A stretch of 53,204 nucleotides of DNA from Bacillota bacterium. Lineage in GTDB: Bacteria > Bacillota > UBA4882 > UBA8346. The position numbers and the translations under genes are program-made. Positions 38,601-48,170 of this stretch are shown in pieces (position 1 is the first letter of the stretch; the number at the start of each line of letters is the position of its first letter). The notes under the pieces were generated by a model, which did no database searches, had not been told where the DNA came from, and saw only the letters and a program-made list of their open reading frames with translations. The stretch covers positions 1-53,204 of the forward strand of contig JAAYEK010000034.1 in the NCBI GenBank assembly GCA_012728785.1. Direction: 5' to 3'.

Positions 38601-40104
38601 TTAAATCATCGGTCTCATCTTCATTAAAGTCGCTCAGCTTTAAAAACTTGGAACAGAGCATTGGGATTAATGTAATCGCAACTACTAAAGAACAAATCAA
38701 AGAAAAAATGACCATAAATGATAGTTCTTGATAAACAATCCCCGCTCGTCCACTAATATAGATCATAGGGAAAAACACACAAATAGTGGTCAGGGTGGAG
38801 GCTGTGATCGCCGGCATCATTTCTGTGGTTCCTTCCAAAGCGGCGCTCCCGATATCTCCTTGGTTTTGTTGATGGATACGGAAAATATTGTCCAGTACCA
38901 CTACGGAGTTATCTACCAACATTCCGACTCCCAAAGCCAAACCGCCGAGGGAAATAGTATTGAGGGTCATTTTCCCGAAATATGCTAAGATAAAAGTGGC
39001 CAAGATCGAAATCGGCATCACGATTCCGGTAATTATGGTAGCCCTAAAATTGTGTAAAAAGAACAATAAAACAATCGCTGCCAAGAGCGCCCCAACCATG
39101 GCGGAATTGGAAACACTCCCGACTGCGCTCCTTATATAGGTGGAATTATCATTAATGATTCTCAACTGAATATCTTGATGGGCTTGTCGTAATTCTTCCA
39201 ACACTTTATAAACACGATCCGCGACAGCCACAGTATTGGCATCGGATTGTTTCTGGATCGAGAGTACAATCCCCGGTTTACCGTCGATCCTTACCAAGGA
39301 GCGAACATCTTCCAAACTCTCCTCAATAGTAGCCAAGTCTTTTAAATATACCGGGACCCCATCGCGAACCGTAATTACTATATTCCGAATCTCATCCAAA
39401 CTGCGAAACTCGCCTAAGGTCCGGAGTAAAAAATCCCCGGAACCGGCAGCCAAGTAACCTGCTGGAAGGTTGGAGTTTTCGGCGTTTATTACATTGGAAA
39501 TTTGATCGACGGTTATTCCTAATGCTTGGAGTCGTGCTTGTTTTAGTGTTACCCTAATCTCGCGCCCCCTGCCTCCTCTTACTTCGACACTGGCCACGCC
39601 GGGAATTTTCTGCAATTGATAGCTCAGATCATCCTCGGCCAAATCCCGCAAGTCCCCCTCGTCCATTTCGCCGGAAAGACCCAATGTCATAATGGGCATT
39701 GCCGTTGAGTCAAATTTAAAAACAGTTGGAGTGTCGGCCCCATCAGGCAACCTCCGGCGCGCCCGATCCAAATTGGAACGAATATCATTTGCGGCCGCTT
39801 CCAAGTCCGTACCCCAGGCAAAATGGACCCTCACCCGGGACCTTTCCTCCTCCGAAGTGGAGGTTATAGATTCGACCCGGTTTACCGTGGCTACCGCTCG
39901 TTCAATGGGAATGGTAATCAGCCGCTCGATTTCTTCGGGACCGGCTCCGGAATAACTGGTATTAATACTGATAGTCGGAAAAGAAATCGCTGGAAATAAG
40001 TCCATTGACATTCTCGAAAGACTGACCACCCCTAAGATCATTAAGGCAGCATAGAACATAACCGTTGTCACCGGTCTTCTAATGCTAAATCCAATTAGAT
40101 TCAA
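35680..40104 (-). CDS. Fusion of an RND (HAE-type) efflux pump permease and a TolC-like outer-membrane factor, 1474 aa
   Basis: N-terminal ~1006 aa: MNLIGFSIRRPVTTVMFYAALMILGVVSLSRMSMDLFPAISFP, GLALGVGMLVDNSVVVLDNIF, GLIMLGGVVVNNAIVLISY. C-terminal ~468 aa: ITIAEAVTMALENS..., YQKEILAKKDLELAEENLERSRDFYDEIMAKSKLGMTSIIDEVGAEARAAEAET, LRWDLFDGKARRERVKQAEILFEQKK. Confidence 0.92.
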   Translation of the reverse strand: MNLIGFSIRRPVTTVMFYAALMILGVVSLSRMSMDLFPAISFPTISINTSYSGAGPEEIERLITIPIERAVATVNRVESITSTSEEERSRVRVHFAWGTDLEAAANDIRSNLDRARRRLPDGADTPTVFKFDSTAMPIMTLGLSGEMDEGDLRDLAEDDLSYQLQKIPGVASVEVRGGRGREIRVTLKQARLQALGITVDQISNVINAENSNLPAGYLAAGSGDFLLRTLGEFRSLDEIRNIVITVRDGVPVYLKDLATIEESLEDVRSLVRIDGKPGIVLSIQKQSDANTVAVADRVYKVLEELRQAHQDIQLRIINDNSTYIRSAVGSVSNSAMVGALLAAIVLLFFLHNFRATIITGIVMPISILATFILAYFGKMTLNTISLGGLALGVGMLVDNSVVVLDNIFRIHQQNQGDIGSAALEGTTEMMPAITASTLTTICVFFPMIYISGRAGIVYQELSFMVIFSLICSLVVAITLIPMLCSKFLKLSDFNEDETDDLKGHFVKIQHQWEDSYEKLLEWCLAHKAKVLAIGVLIFLSTLMLWPLIGSELVQTTDEGVISVRLNLPEGTRLEETDSTAKLVEDSINTMVPELEHMEVSVYSGSANLTLRLKSRNQRECSTQDVVRLLQQSLKIPGARVRIREQNSMRMLYGGSQYPIDIDIRGYDQETAKQVADLVMERLGKIPGIGDVTFSREEERPELNVQINRKRAADLGISAVQIGKAIQGNVEGDIATIYRKDGEEYDVRVYLDEADRSSWQDLRRILVSGSGGQTVPLMSLVEIVQGNSPTAIERKDQERNMTVSASLAGRDLSSVIKDIREDLSKLTLPSGINIYYAGDYEEQQKSSLEILTALILALALVYMVMAAQFESFLDPFIIMFSVPFALGGVILALFLTDTNINTQVYIGLIMLGGVVVNNAIVLISYYRILMEQGVGLATAILKGSRSRLRPILMTTITTVLGLLPLALGIGEGSETQTPLARTVIGGLTFSTILTLILIPVIFAGVEEMLRKIKRRRRNTAIGLGILLISCLTALFSVPMEAAEVQKITIAEAVTMALENSEAGKIIRLKRENAESLYRLDQSDQKLKLYSEVDASDSDGEESAGLSVTAEKSVSLKNLVGLKSLADLVNESTRKISLLDLEVMESNLIHEVITAYQKEILAKKDLELAEENLERSRDFYDEIMAKSKLGMTSIIDEVGAEARAAEAETSVNRYRQLYRLARIGLRQLIGVAHNAELELEPVEPIMEGKKPNLEAMRSEASGRSDLKIAQEDLYRSENLLKLARLSKRAGITINWSIDKDDYQTGLALTNQSDNKTSEEWRLKGSVSAFPYQDPERAGTDSDSGTLKLSLRWDLFDGKARRERVKQAEILFEQKKAELSKLEKNVAYDVEEAIYNYRYLFDEVKNGAIQVRSKRIYFDAMEAKLKLGLVSVKEVLDAQADYHKALVDYEKYKSELYLAEIQLLRVTGRLKLEIMSN

Positions 40105-41345
40105 CCACTGACACCGCCTCTCTCCAGGCGTTTGCCATTATTAAGCGGGCCACCGGAATTGGCCTGTTCTCCTTTGGTCTGCCTTAGTTTGCCCTCGGCG
40201 CCGAAGACTTCAACTATTTGCCCGCTCCGTAATCGGTTCTGTCCCACCACCACTACCTTATCGCCGGTTTTCAATCCTGATTCCACTTCTACCTGGCCTT
40301 CGGCCTCTAGTCCCGTCTTAATCGGTTGAAACCGAGCTACATTGTCGGACCCAACTACAAATACCCCTTTTTGAGAATTAACTATAATCGCTTCCTGAGG
40401 AACAACCAAGGCAAAATCTTTACCCCCCATTAAGACTGTGACCACTCCAAACATACCCGGCAACAAAGTCCGATCGTCATTAGCGATATTTACAGAAAGA
40501 TTCAAAGTTCTGGTTTGGGGAGAGTAGACTGGAGCCACCTGATTGATTTTTCCATTATAAATCCGATTAGGCATTGCGTCACAAACAAAATCTACAGCCA
40601 TTCCGCGCCGAATCCTAGCGGCATCTTTCTGGTCGATATTAAAGGTAAGTTTGACCGCTGACAATGAGGCCATGGTGACGATGGTAGTCCCTGAAGTTAA
40701 ATTGATTCCGGGGGTAACGAATTTTCGAAGCACATATCCTGAGATCGGGGCATAAATCCGGGTCTGCTCCAACTGGATCTTTTGAAGCTGATAGTTTTTT
40801 TCAGCCACCGCCAGCTGGGCTTTGATTGTATCCAAATTGGCTTCCGCCGCCAAATATGAATTTTCAGCCTGTTCATATTCCCATTGGGATATGTAACGTT
40901 GGTCCAATAGTTCCCGATAGCGTTCTTTCTCGGATTTTAACCTTGCAACATTGACCATGGCTTGTTGCATATTGGCCTTAATACCGATGATATTTGCTTC
41001 AGACTGCTGAGCTTGAAGAATGAAAGCCTCGTCATCGATGACTCCGATCAAATCACCCTCTTTAACCGCGCTTCCCTCAGTAACCATCAACTCGATAAGT
41101 CTCCCACTAATCCTGGGTTGGATGTTTATTTCCGTTTCCGCTTCAATATTACCAACCAGTTCCAAGGTTTCCCGGATTGGTTCCAAGGTGACTTCCAAAG
41201 TCTTGACCAAAGGAATAGTAACGTTTGAACCGCTGTTTTGAGCCATACCCTGCTGGACCCGGTTTTGGTCCAATTTTATCTTTACTTTATAACCGACAAA
41301 ACCGAAAAAAACAAGAATAACACTGATAATAACAATCTTCTTCAT
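40101..41345 (-). CDS. RND periplasmic adaptor subunit (HlyD/MFP family)
   Basis: IQPRISGRLIELMVTEGSAVKEGDLIGVIDDEAF, YAPISGYVLRKFVTPGINLTSGTTIVTMASLSAVKLTFNI; start MKKIVIISV at 41345 (ORF to 41360). Confidence 0.93.
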   Translation of the reverse strand: MKKIVIISVILVFFGFVGYKVKIKLDQNRVQQGMAQNSGSNVTIPLVKTLEVTLEPIRETLELVGNIEAETEINIQPRISGRLIELMVTEGSAVKEGDLIGVIDDEAFILQAQQSEANIIGIKANMQQAMVNVARLKSEKERYRELLDQRYISQWEYEQAENSYLAAEANLDTIKAQLAVAEKNYQLQKIQLEQTRIYAPISGYVLRKFVTPGINLTSGTTIVTMASLSAVKLTFNIDQKDAARIRRGMAVDFVCDAMPNRIYNGKINQVAPVYSPQTRTLNLSVNIANDDRTLLPGMFGVVTVLMGGKDFALVVPQEAIIVNSQKGVFVVGSDNVARFQPIKTGLEAEGQVEVESGLKTGDKVVVVGQNRLRSGQIVEVFGAEGKLRQTKGEQANSGGPLNNGKRLERGGVSG

Positions 41346-41392
41346 TAATCCGCCCCCCAAGTTACCTGCTTACTGTATTAAATATATAGGCG

Positions 41393-41498
41393 GTTTCATA
41401 ATTACATTTAGTAAGATTTCGATACAATATATGGTGCCCGGCCCGGATGTATCTATCAATATATTGTATCGAAATGATAAATTTAGGAATCATGAAAC
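41393..41498. promoter_or_regulatory. Large inverted repeat upstream of adaptor/RND operon (candidate MarR operator)
   Basis: 40-nt arms 41393-41432 and 41459-41498: inner 17 bp ATTTCGATACAATATAT/ATATATTGTATCGAAAT perfect; outer GTTTCAT/ATGAAAC perfect. Confidence 0.7.
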
Positions 41499-41619
41499 TC
41501 GCTCACTATTAGCAAAACCCCAAAATTCTTTATTGATTTTAACGAATTTTTAAGGTAATGATTCACCTAATTCTTTTTATTATTACTGGGAAAAGGCGAC
41601 GTAAAAACCTTCCCAAGTT

Positions 41620-42057
41620 TTAAACCTTGGTAAAGTCCCCATCGCAAATTTTTTCGGTCTTCTCGAGTAACGCAATCAACGCAGTAGTTTCGAAATCGGT
41701 AAGCGCCGCCAATAATTCACGGATAAAATCGTCATGTTTTGGAACAACCTCTTCCCATAATTTATTTCCCGCTTCCGTTAACTTGACCCGGATCGCTCTC
41801 CGGTCCTTAGGGTCCGGTTCTCGTCGAACTAAACCTTTGGCATCCAAGTGATCGATCGTTGCGGTCGTATTGCTATTTACTCTTAACATTCGTTCACTTA
41901 ACTCACTTAAGGTTAAGGAACTTTCTCCCAGATATTTAATAATACCAAATTCGGAACTGGAAAGGTTAAATTGGTCCAAATAAGTTTTGGCTAACCGCTG
42001 TAGTTTTCCTTGGACACGGAATAATACCTTATATACTAAGACCCGTTTATCTTCCAT
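41620..42057 (-). CDS. MarR family transcriptional regulator
   Basis: 145 aa; LTLSELSERMLRVNSNTTATIDHLDAKGLVRREPDPKDRRAIRVKLTEAG. Confidence 0.94.
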   Translation of the reverse strand: MEDKRVLVYKVLFRVQGKLQRLAKTYLDQFNLSSSEFGIIKYLGESSLTLSELSERMLRVNSNTTATIDHLDAKGLVRREPDPKDRRAIRVKLTEAGNKLWEEVVPKHDDFIRELLAALTDFETTALIALLEKTEKICDGDFTKV

Positions 42058-42253
42058 TATTATCCTCTTTCGGCATTGGATATTTCAATCTTGAAACATT
42101 ATACTCGATTATTAATTCCAGGCCAAACTCTAAAATGAGTTCCTGTGACCAAATAATGGAGCTGAAACCTCAATCCGTTAAGTAAGGTGAAAATTTCGAA
42201 CAATTTTTTACACCCCATCTGTTAAATGGGAGGATTATCATATTTGAAAAGAT

Positions 42254-42293
42254 AAAAAGACTAACCTATACTCCTTATCAATATAGGTTAGTC
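42254..42293 (-). terminator. Terminator downstream of the MCP gene
   Basis: GACTAACCTATA / TATAGGTTAGTC 12-bp stem; minus strand followed by TTTTTATC. Confidence 0.75.
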
Positions 42294-42409
42294 CTTTTAA
42301 TTAAAGATAGCGCATTCTTGCTTGGGTTCAATAAAATCGCTGAATTAAAGGGTATGGATTTTGCAGCCCACGTAGCAGTTGAGTTCAATAAAATGAACAA
42401 TCCTAGATT

Positions 42410-44527
42410 TTATGCCCCTTTATAATATTGTTCTTCATCAATCACAAATGAATTAGTTATTAAAACCAAGTTTTCAGCTAAAACATGCATTCTATCGGCT
42501 AAATCCCTAATCTGTTCGGCAAGAGCGGTTTGCTCCTCGGTAGAGGCCAATACTTCCTCACTGGATGCAGCGGTTTCTTCGGAGACGGAACTAATCGTCA
42601 TAATTGAATTCACAGTCATTTCTTTATAATCATTCATTTTTTTAATGGTACTTATCATATCAACATTTCTTTCAATAATACCGTCCATTGCCCCAACAAT
42701 TTCGTCAAATGCATCCCGGGCCGATAAAACCGAGGTCATTTGTTCTTTAACTAACAAGTGGGCTTGATCCGACGAACTAGCCGATGCCACGGTCTGATCA
42801 TGAATTCCAACAATCATGTCATTGATGGTTCTCGCTGCATCCCGTGATTGTCCGGCTAACTTGTTCATTTCCTCAGCGACAATGGCAAATCCGCGCCCTG
42901 CCTCTCCGGCTCTAGCAGCTTCGATAGCCGCATTTAACGCCAACAAGTTAGTCTGTTCGGTAATATCAGAGATCATCCCGGTAACGTTTTGAATCTTCTC
43001 CATACTAATAATGAACTCATTAATGTTCTTGGCGATCATCCCGGCAAGGGCTTCGTTTTCCGTGGCTTTTTGAGTTAAAAGATTAATCGCTTCTTTCGAT
43101 TTGAGGCTCAATTCTTTGGCATGACTGGTAATTTTCTCAACTACATTGGCATTACTCACAACGAAGTCAATTTCATTTGCCAGTTGAGTCATTTGGTTGG
43201 CGGTTTTTTCGGTCTCAATGGTTTGATCCGAGGTCCCCTGGCTGATTTGCTGCATAGCGACGGCGATTGCCTCGGAGGTTTGGACCGACTGGTTGGAGCC
43301 GTCTCTCAAGGCGGCACTCTGCTCTAACAATAATTGAATCGCTTGTTTAGTATTAACGATTAAATTTCCCAAACTGCCGACCATCTGATTAAAGTTATAA
43401 GCCAATTCGCCGATTTCATTCTCTGATTCGATATTAATTCTAGTATTCAAATTCCCTGCGCTAATTGTTTTGGTAGCGTCCCTTAGATGAACTAACGGCT
43501 TGGTAATTCTTCCGGAGATATAGGAACCGACTAAGACTGCCAATCCAAAACTAAAGACTAAAATTAATAAGGAAATAATAAAAGTAACCCTTACCGGTTC
43601 ATAGGCCTCCGAAATCGGAAGTTCCACCATAACCGCCCAGTCCGGGTTTACAAGCGGCACATAACTGATTACAACCGTATGATCATCAATCCCTTTCATA
43701 GTTTCAGCCTTGCTCGCCAGTCGCGAGCCACGGTTGTTCAGGAATTGGGCTACTTTTTCAACTTGGACTAAGTTCTCGCCTTTTAAAACCCGCCCGACAT
43801 CTCTGGCGGCGATTAGGTTGCCCATCCGGTCCACTACATAAGCCTGTCCCTTTTTACCAATTTCCAACGACCCAACTAAATCCCACATAAACTTGAGATT
43901 TACTTCAGCCATGATAATTCCTTTAGTGTTGCCAAAAAAATCGTGGATTGAAACTGCCATGATCATCATCGGTTCAAAAGTGGTATCATCGATATATACT
44001 GAACTGCTATAAGATTTTGCTGATTTTGAGCTTTCAAATACTTCCCGCTTATGATCCTCCATGGCTTTAGTAATCGCCTGTTTTGATAAACGCGATATTT
44101 TACACAACTCTTTACCTTGATGATCTAATAAGAATAATTGTCGAAAAGCCGGTTCAAGCCCAAACAACATTTCAAAAACCAGTTTTTGTTCCTCATAGGT
44201 GGTAGAATCTAGGTCCCCAATTGCAGCCGCTACCTCTAGCTTCCCTAACTTTTCTTGAATATAACTTTTAACAATATTGGCCGCATCTTTAGCGATCAGT
44301 TCCTGTTGATCGGTAACCACTTTCTTGTTGGTCGAAAAGTTGTTGTACATATTTAACGAACCGGTAATAATTAACAAAACAGCGCTCAAGGCTAAAAAAG
44401 CAAGGCCTAAGGTAACCCGTAAACTTATCAAACGTTTGCCTTTTTCAAAAATATCTTTTTTCTTTCCTGACGGAACCTTAAACCCACCTGAAACTTTAGT
44501 CTTGGTTTTAGAGTATTTTTTCTTCAT
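42410..44527 (-). CDS. Methyl-accepting chemotaxis protein (extracytoplasmic sensor + HAMP + MA domain)
   Basis: 705 aa; two TM segments, [30 protein letters not shown], signalling core [40 protein letters not shown]. Confidence 0.95.
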   Translation of the reverse strand: MKKKYSKTKTKVSGGFKVPSGKKKDIFEKGKRLISLRVTLGLAFLALSAVLLIITGSLNMYNNFSTNKKVVTDQQELIAKDAANIVKSYIQEKLGKLEVAAAIGDLDSTTYEEQKLVFEMLFGLEPAFRQLFLLDHQGKELCKISRLSKQAITKAMEDHKREVFESSKSAKSYSSSVYIDDTTFEPMMIMAVSIHDFFGNTKGIIMAEVNLKFMWDLVGSLEIGKKGQAYVVDRMGNLIAARDVGRVLKGENLVQVEKVAQFLNNRGSRLASKAETMKGIDDHTVVISYVPLVNPDWAVMVELPISEAYEPVRVTFIISLLILVFSFGLAVLVGSYISGRITKPLVHLRDATKTISAGNLNTRINIESENEIGELAYNFNQMVGSLGNLIVNTKQAIQLLLEQSAALRDGSNQSVQTSEAIAVAMQQISQGTSDQTIETEKTANQMTQLANEIDFVVSNANVVEKITSHAKELSLKSKEAINLLTQKATENEALAGMIAKNINEFIISMEKIQNVTGMISDITEQTNLLALNAAIEAARAGEAGRGFAIVAEEMNKLAGQSRDAARTINDMIVGIHDQTVASASSSDQAHLLVKEQMTSVLSARDAFDEIVGAMDGIIERNVDMISTIKKMNDYKEMTVNSIMTISSVSEETAASSEEVLASTEEQTALAEQIRDLADRMHVLAENLVLITNSFVIDEEQYYKGA

Positions 44528-44569
44528 TTACTTCACTTCCCTTAAAACTTAGTTTAAAACCTGCTTAAG

Positions 44570-44622
44570 TAAAAAAAGAGGTGAGAAAAGACCTTCGTTA
44601 TTCGACCTTATTCACACCTCTT
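44570..44622 (-). terminator. Terminator downstream of substrate-binding protein copy 1
   Basis: AGAGGTG / CACCTCT stem with minus-strand TTTTTTT. Confidence 0.7.
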
Positions 44623-44643
44623 CCATCATTGATTATCTAGTTT

Positions 44644-45639
44644 TCATCGGAAAACCTGATCCGCTTGGACTAACAAACCTTCACTTACCTTAAGTCCTAA
44701 TTTTTGAGCTTCCTTATAATTGAGCTCAAAATAACTTTCGGAGGAGATTACCGGGATAGTACCCGCTTGAGTTCCTTTTAAAATTTTATCAGCCAATACT
44801 GCCCCGTTTATACCTGCTTCACTATCCTTAACATTCACTCCGTAAACCGACGAATAACCGTCTAATTCCATTAACACCCCACCCATAGGGATATTATGTT
44901 TCGTCGTATATTTATTCATCACCAGAAAAGCATCGGGATTGATCGTTAATACTTCAGCTATACAAAATAGAGCGTCAAAGTCGGGTTTATTAGCTCGTTT
45001 GCTTAAAAAAGCTTCAACTTCCTTGGCATCGCGTAAAGGCGATTCAATAATGGTAATGCCTGCGCTTTTTGCAGCCGGTCGTAATGCCTCCAATTGGGGG
45101 TAACACACCGGCAAATCCGGATGATATGGTAACCAATATGTTTTGGCCTCAGGAACCAATTGTTGCATGATGTCAAAACGCTTGAGCGCCAGATCCGGAC
45201 CAGGATAACGGACACCGGTGATATTGCCGCCCGGTTCACGGATGCTGTTAATCAAGTCCGAATTCTCAATGTTGGTAACCGCGAAAACCACCGGGATATT
45301 AGTTCCAGCAGTGGCTTTTTTTGCTCCCAAGGCAGCCTCGGTTGGATAACAAAAAATAAGGTCAACCTTGTCTTCCACAAACTGTTTACTAATCCGATCA
45401 ATACCTTCCATATAATCTACAGGCGTTTGCACATCATAGGTAATATTTTCCCCTTCGATGTAGCCTAACTCAGCCATTTTCTCCTTAAAACCCTCACTTA
45501 CAACAGCCATAAAATCGATTCCGTTCAAGATACCGACACGATAAACCTTTTTCTCACCACAACCGCTAAAGAATATACCCACCATAACGAAGAAAGATAA
45601 AACCAGAATGATTCGCCGAAATCCAATCTGTTTTTTCAT
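44644..45639 (-). CDS. ABC-type substrate-binding lipoprotein (PF04392-like), copy 1
   Basis: 331 aa; lipobox FSGCG; YRVGILNGIDFMAVVSEGFKEKMAELGYIEGENITYDVQ, IFCYPTEAALGAKKAT. Confidence 0.9.
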   Translation of the reverse strand: MKKQIGFRRIILVLSFFVMVGIFFSGCGEKKVYRVGILNGIDFMAVVSEGFKEKMAELGYIEGENITYDVQTPVDYMEGIDRISKQFVEDKVDLIFCYPTEAALGAKKATAGTNIPVVFAVTNIENSDLINSIREPGGNITGVRYPGPDLALKRFDIMQQLVPEAKTYWLPYHPDLPVCYPQLEALRPAAKSAGITIIESPLRDAKEVEAFLSKRANKPDFDALFCIAEVLTINPDAFLVMNKYTTKHNIPMGGVLMELDGYSSVYGVNVKDSEAGINGAVLADKILKGTQAGTIPVISSESYFELNYKEAQKLGLKVSEGLLVQADQVFR

Positions 45640-45858
45640 ACTTTTTAACCTCCCTTGTTATTCTCTGTACCTGAGTTTTTTATTTTGGATACTATATTAA
45701 CTGATGAGATTATTATAATTATCGGAAAATAAAACTAGAGCTTTAGAGCTTTGTTAAATTTTTCTTACAATTATAGATTGAACAACTAAAAATTGTATTG
45801 TAAGGTAACAAGTCTTGGTTGATACCCCATCGACTGATTTCACTAAATTAAAACAAAA

Positions 45859-45881
45859 ACCGGAGCCTAAAAAGCTCCGGT
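45859..45881 (-). terminator. Terminator downstream of substrate-binding protein copy 2
   Basis: ACCGGAGC-ctaaaaa-GCTCCGGT, minus strand followed by TTTTGTTTT. Confidence 0.85.
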
Positions 45882-45957
45882 ATTCAATAAACGTTTGAGA
45901 TTAATTGTAAACTTTCTCCGCCAACTATTTCCTCTTCCATCATTGATTATCTAGTTT

Positions 45958-46989
45958 TTATCGGATAACCCTATCGGCTTGGACTAGCAAACCCTCACTT
46001 ACATTAAGTCCTAGTTTTTTAGCTTCCTTATAATTGAGCTCAAAAAAACTCTCGGAGGAGATGACCGGGATAGTACCCGCTTGAGTTCCTTTTAAAATTT
46101 TATCCGCCAATACCGCCCCGTTTATACCTGCATCACTGTTCTTAATAGTCACTCCGTAAACCGATGAATAACCATCTACTTCCATTAGTGCGCCGCCCAT
46201 GGGGATTTTAAATTTACTCGTATATTTGTTCATCACCAGAAAAACATCCGGTTGAATCGTTAAGATCTCAGCTATACAAAATAACGCATCGAAATCGGGT
46301 TTTTCAGCACGTTGCTTTAAAAAAGCTTCAACTTCAGCGGCGTTACGCAGAGGTGATTCAATTAAAGTAATACCTGCTTCTTTTGCAACAGGGCGTAATA
46401 CTTCCAATTGGGGGTAACATACCGGCAGATCCAAATAATATGGCAACCAATATATTTTAGCTTCAGGCACCAATTGTTGCATAATATTAAAACGTTTGAT
46501 CGCCAGATCCGGACCGGGATAGCGGACACCGGTGATATTACCGCCCGGTTCGCGAATGCTGTTAATCAAGTCCGAATTCTCAATGTTGGTAAACGCAAAG
46601 ACCACCGGGATATTAGTCCCTGCAGTCGCTTCTTTTGCTCCTAAGGCAGCCTCGGTTGGATAACAAAAAATCAGATCAACCTTATCTTCCACAAACTGTT
46701 TGCTGATCCGATCAATATCTTCCATGTAATTTACAGGCATTTGCACATCATAGGTAATGTTTTCCCCTTCGATGTATCCTAACTCAGTCATTTTCTCCTT
46801 AAAAGCTTTGCCCACAGTAGCCATATTCTTGACTCCGGACAAGATCCCGACACGATACACTTTCTTTTCGCCACAACCGCTAAATAATGTGCCTACCATA
46901 ATAAACAACGCTAAAACTAGAAATACTCGCCCAAACAATAAACTTCTTTTGCGACTATTCTTTTTCAAACTCATTCCTACCATTTTCAA
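45958..46989 (-). CDS. ABC-type substrate-binding lipoprotein (PF04392-like), copy 2
   Basis: 343 aa; very high similarity by eye to the 44644..45639 product. Confidence 0.9.
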   Translation of the reverse strand: MKMVGMSLKKNSRKRSLLFGRVFLVLALFIMVGTLFSGCGEKKVYRVGILSGVKNMATVGKAFKEKMTELGYIEGENITYDVQMPVNYMEDIDRISKQFVEDKVDLIFCYPTEAALGAKEATAGTNIPVVFAFTNIENSDLINSIREPGGNITGVRYPGPDLAIKRFNIMQQLVPEAKIYWLPYYLDLPVCYPQLEVLRPVAKEAGITLIESPLRNAAEVEAFLKQRAEKPDFDALFCIAEILTIQPDVFLVMNKYTSKFKIPMGGALMEVDGYSSVYGVTIKNSDAGINGAVLADKILKGTQAGTIPVISSESFFELNYKEAKKLGLNVSEGLLVQADRVIR

Positions 46990-47171
46990 GCCTCCTTTTT
47001 ATCGTCCTTGACTGCCAGTACTACTTGAAACTTAATAATCCAACAAAAAAAGACAGACTAAAACATTGTAATTGCTGCCAAAAATATTACACTATTATAA
47101 TTATCGACATGGATGTGAAATTTAATTATATTTTTCTGTTAAATCGATTCGATTTTCTAACAGGGGATATT

Positions 47172-48170
47172 TTAAGCTTTCCTTCTCCGGCGATTGTTGT
47201 CAACCCGTTTCAAGGTCGAATCCAAAATCTTCTTAATTAAATCGCCGTAATCAAGGCCCGCCAAGCCAGCTAAAATTGGTAGATCCGAATGTTTGGGATT
47301 TAACCCGGCCAAAGGATTTACTTCAATAAAATTGGGGACCCCGGCTCCATCAAGTTTTAAATCAACCCGTCCGGCGTCACGGCAACCCAAACCCCGCCAG
47401 GCTTTTAAAGCGACTGCAGCGCAACTTTGGGCAATTTCGCCGTTTACTAGCCGATATTCGACTAAGCGTTGATAGTTTTCTTTATTATGATAAGAATAGA
47501 CACCTGTTTCGGCATTTTCTTTTAAGAGCACTTCCATAACTCCAATGACGGCTGCTTCGTTTCCGGAGCCGATGATCCCCACGGTAAACTCCCGGCCCGG
47601 CAGATACCCCTCGACCAAGACAGGTTGTCGAAAGGTCCTCAGCAGATGAAGGCAGACTGATTTCAATTCTTGATAACTAGTTATTTTTGAAGTTTCGGCA
47701 ATCCCTTTACTAGTCCCTTCGGCCACAGGTTTAACGAACAGAGGCAGGGGCAGGTTCACCTCTTCTATTTGCGCTTCATTCTCAACCACGCAAAACTCCG
47801 GAGTCGGAACCTGTAAATCCCGGATTACCCTCTTAGTCATGGCTTTATGCAAAGTAAGGGCTAATACCAAAGGATCGGAAAAGGTATAAGCTATCCGGTA
47901 AGCATCTAACACTGCCGGAATTTGGGCCTCCCTGCCAAATCCGTACATTCCCTCGGCAATATTAAATACCAGATCCCAACGTTCACCAGCTGCCAACTTC
48001 TTAATTAAACTTTTAACATTTCCGATTCGTTCCGGTGTATGCTTGAAATGCCGGAGAACGGACTCAATGGTTTCAATTGTTTCAGCCTTATCAAATTCAG
48101 CGGTTTCTTCCTCGCCATATCCTTCAGCTAGGTATTGGTCACGGAGATCATAGGTAATACCGATTTTCAT
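47172..48170 (-). CDS. ATP-grasp ligase, D-alanine-D-alanine ligase-like
   Basis: 332 aa; DLVFNIAEGMYGFGREAQIPAVLDAYRIAYTFSDPLVLALTLHKAMTKRVIRD, PLFVKPVAEGTSKGI, FIEVNPLAGLNP. Confidence 0.85.
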   Translation of the reverse strand: MKIGITYDLRDQYLAEGYGEEETAEFDKAETIETIESVLRHFKHTPERIGNVKSLIKKLAAGERWDLVFNIAEGMYGFGREAQIPAVLDAYRIAYTFSDPLVLALTLHKAMTKRVIRDLQVPTPEFCVVENEAQIEEVNLPLPLFVKPVAEGTSKGIAETSKITSYQELKSVCLHLLRTFRQPVLVEGYLPGREFTVGIIGSGNEAAVIGVMEVLLKENAETGVYSYHNKENYQRLVEYRLVNGEIAQSCAAVALKAWRGLGCRDAGRVDLKLDGAGVPNFIEVNPLAGLNPKHSDLPILAGLAGLDYGDLIKKILDSTLKRVDNNRRRRKA

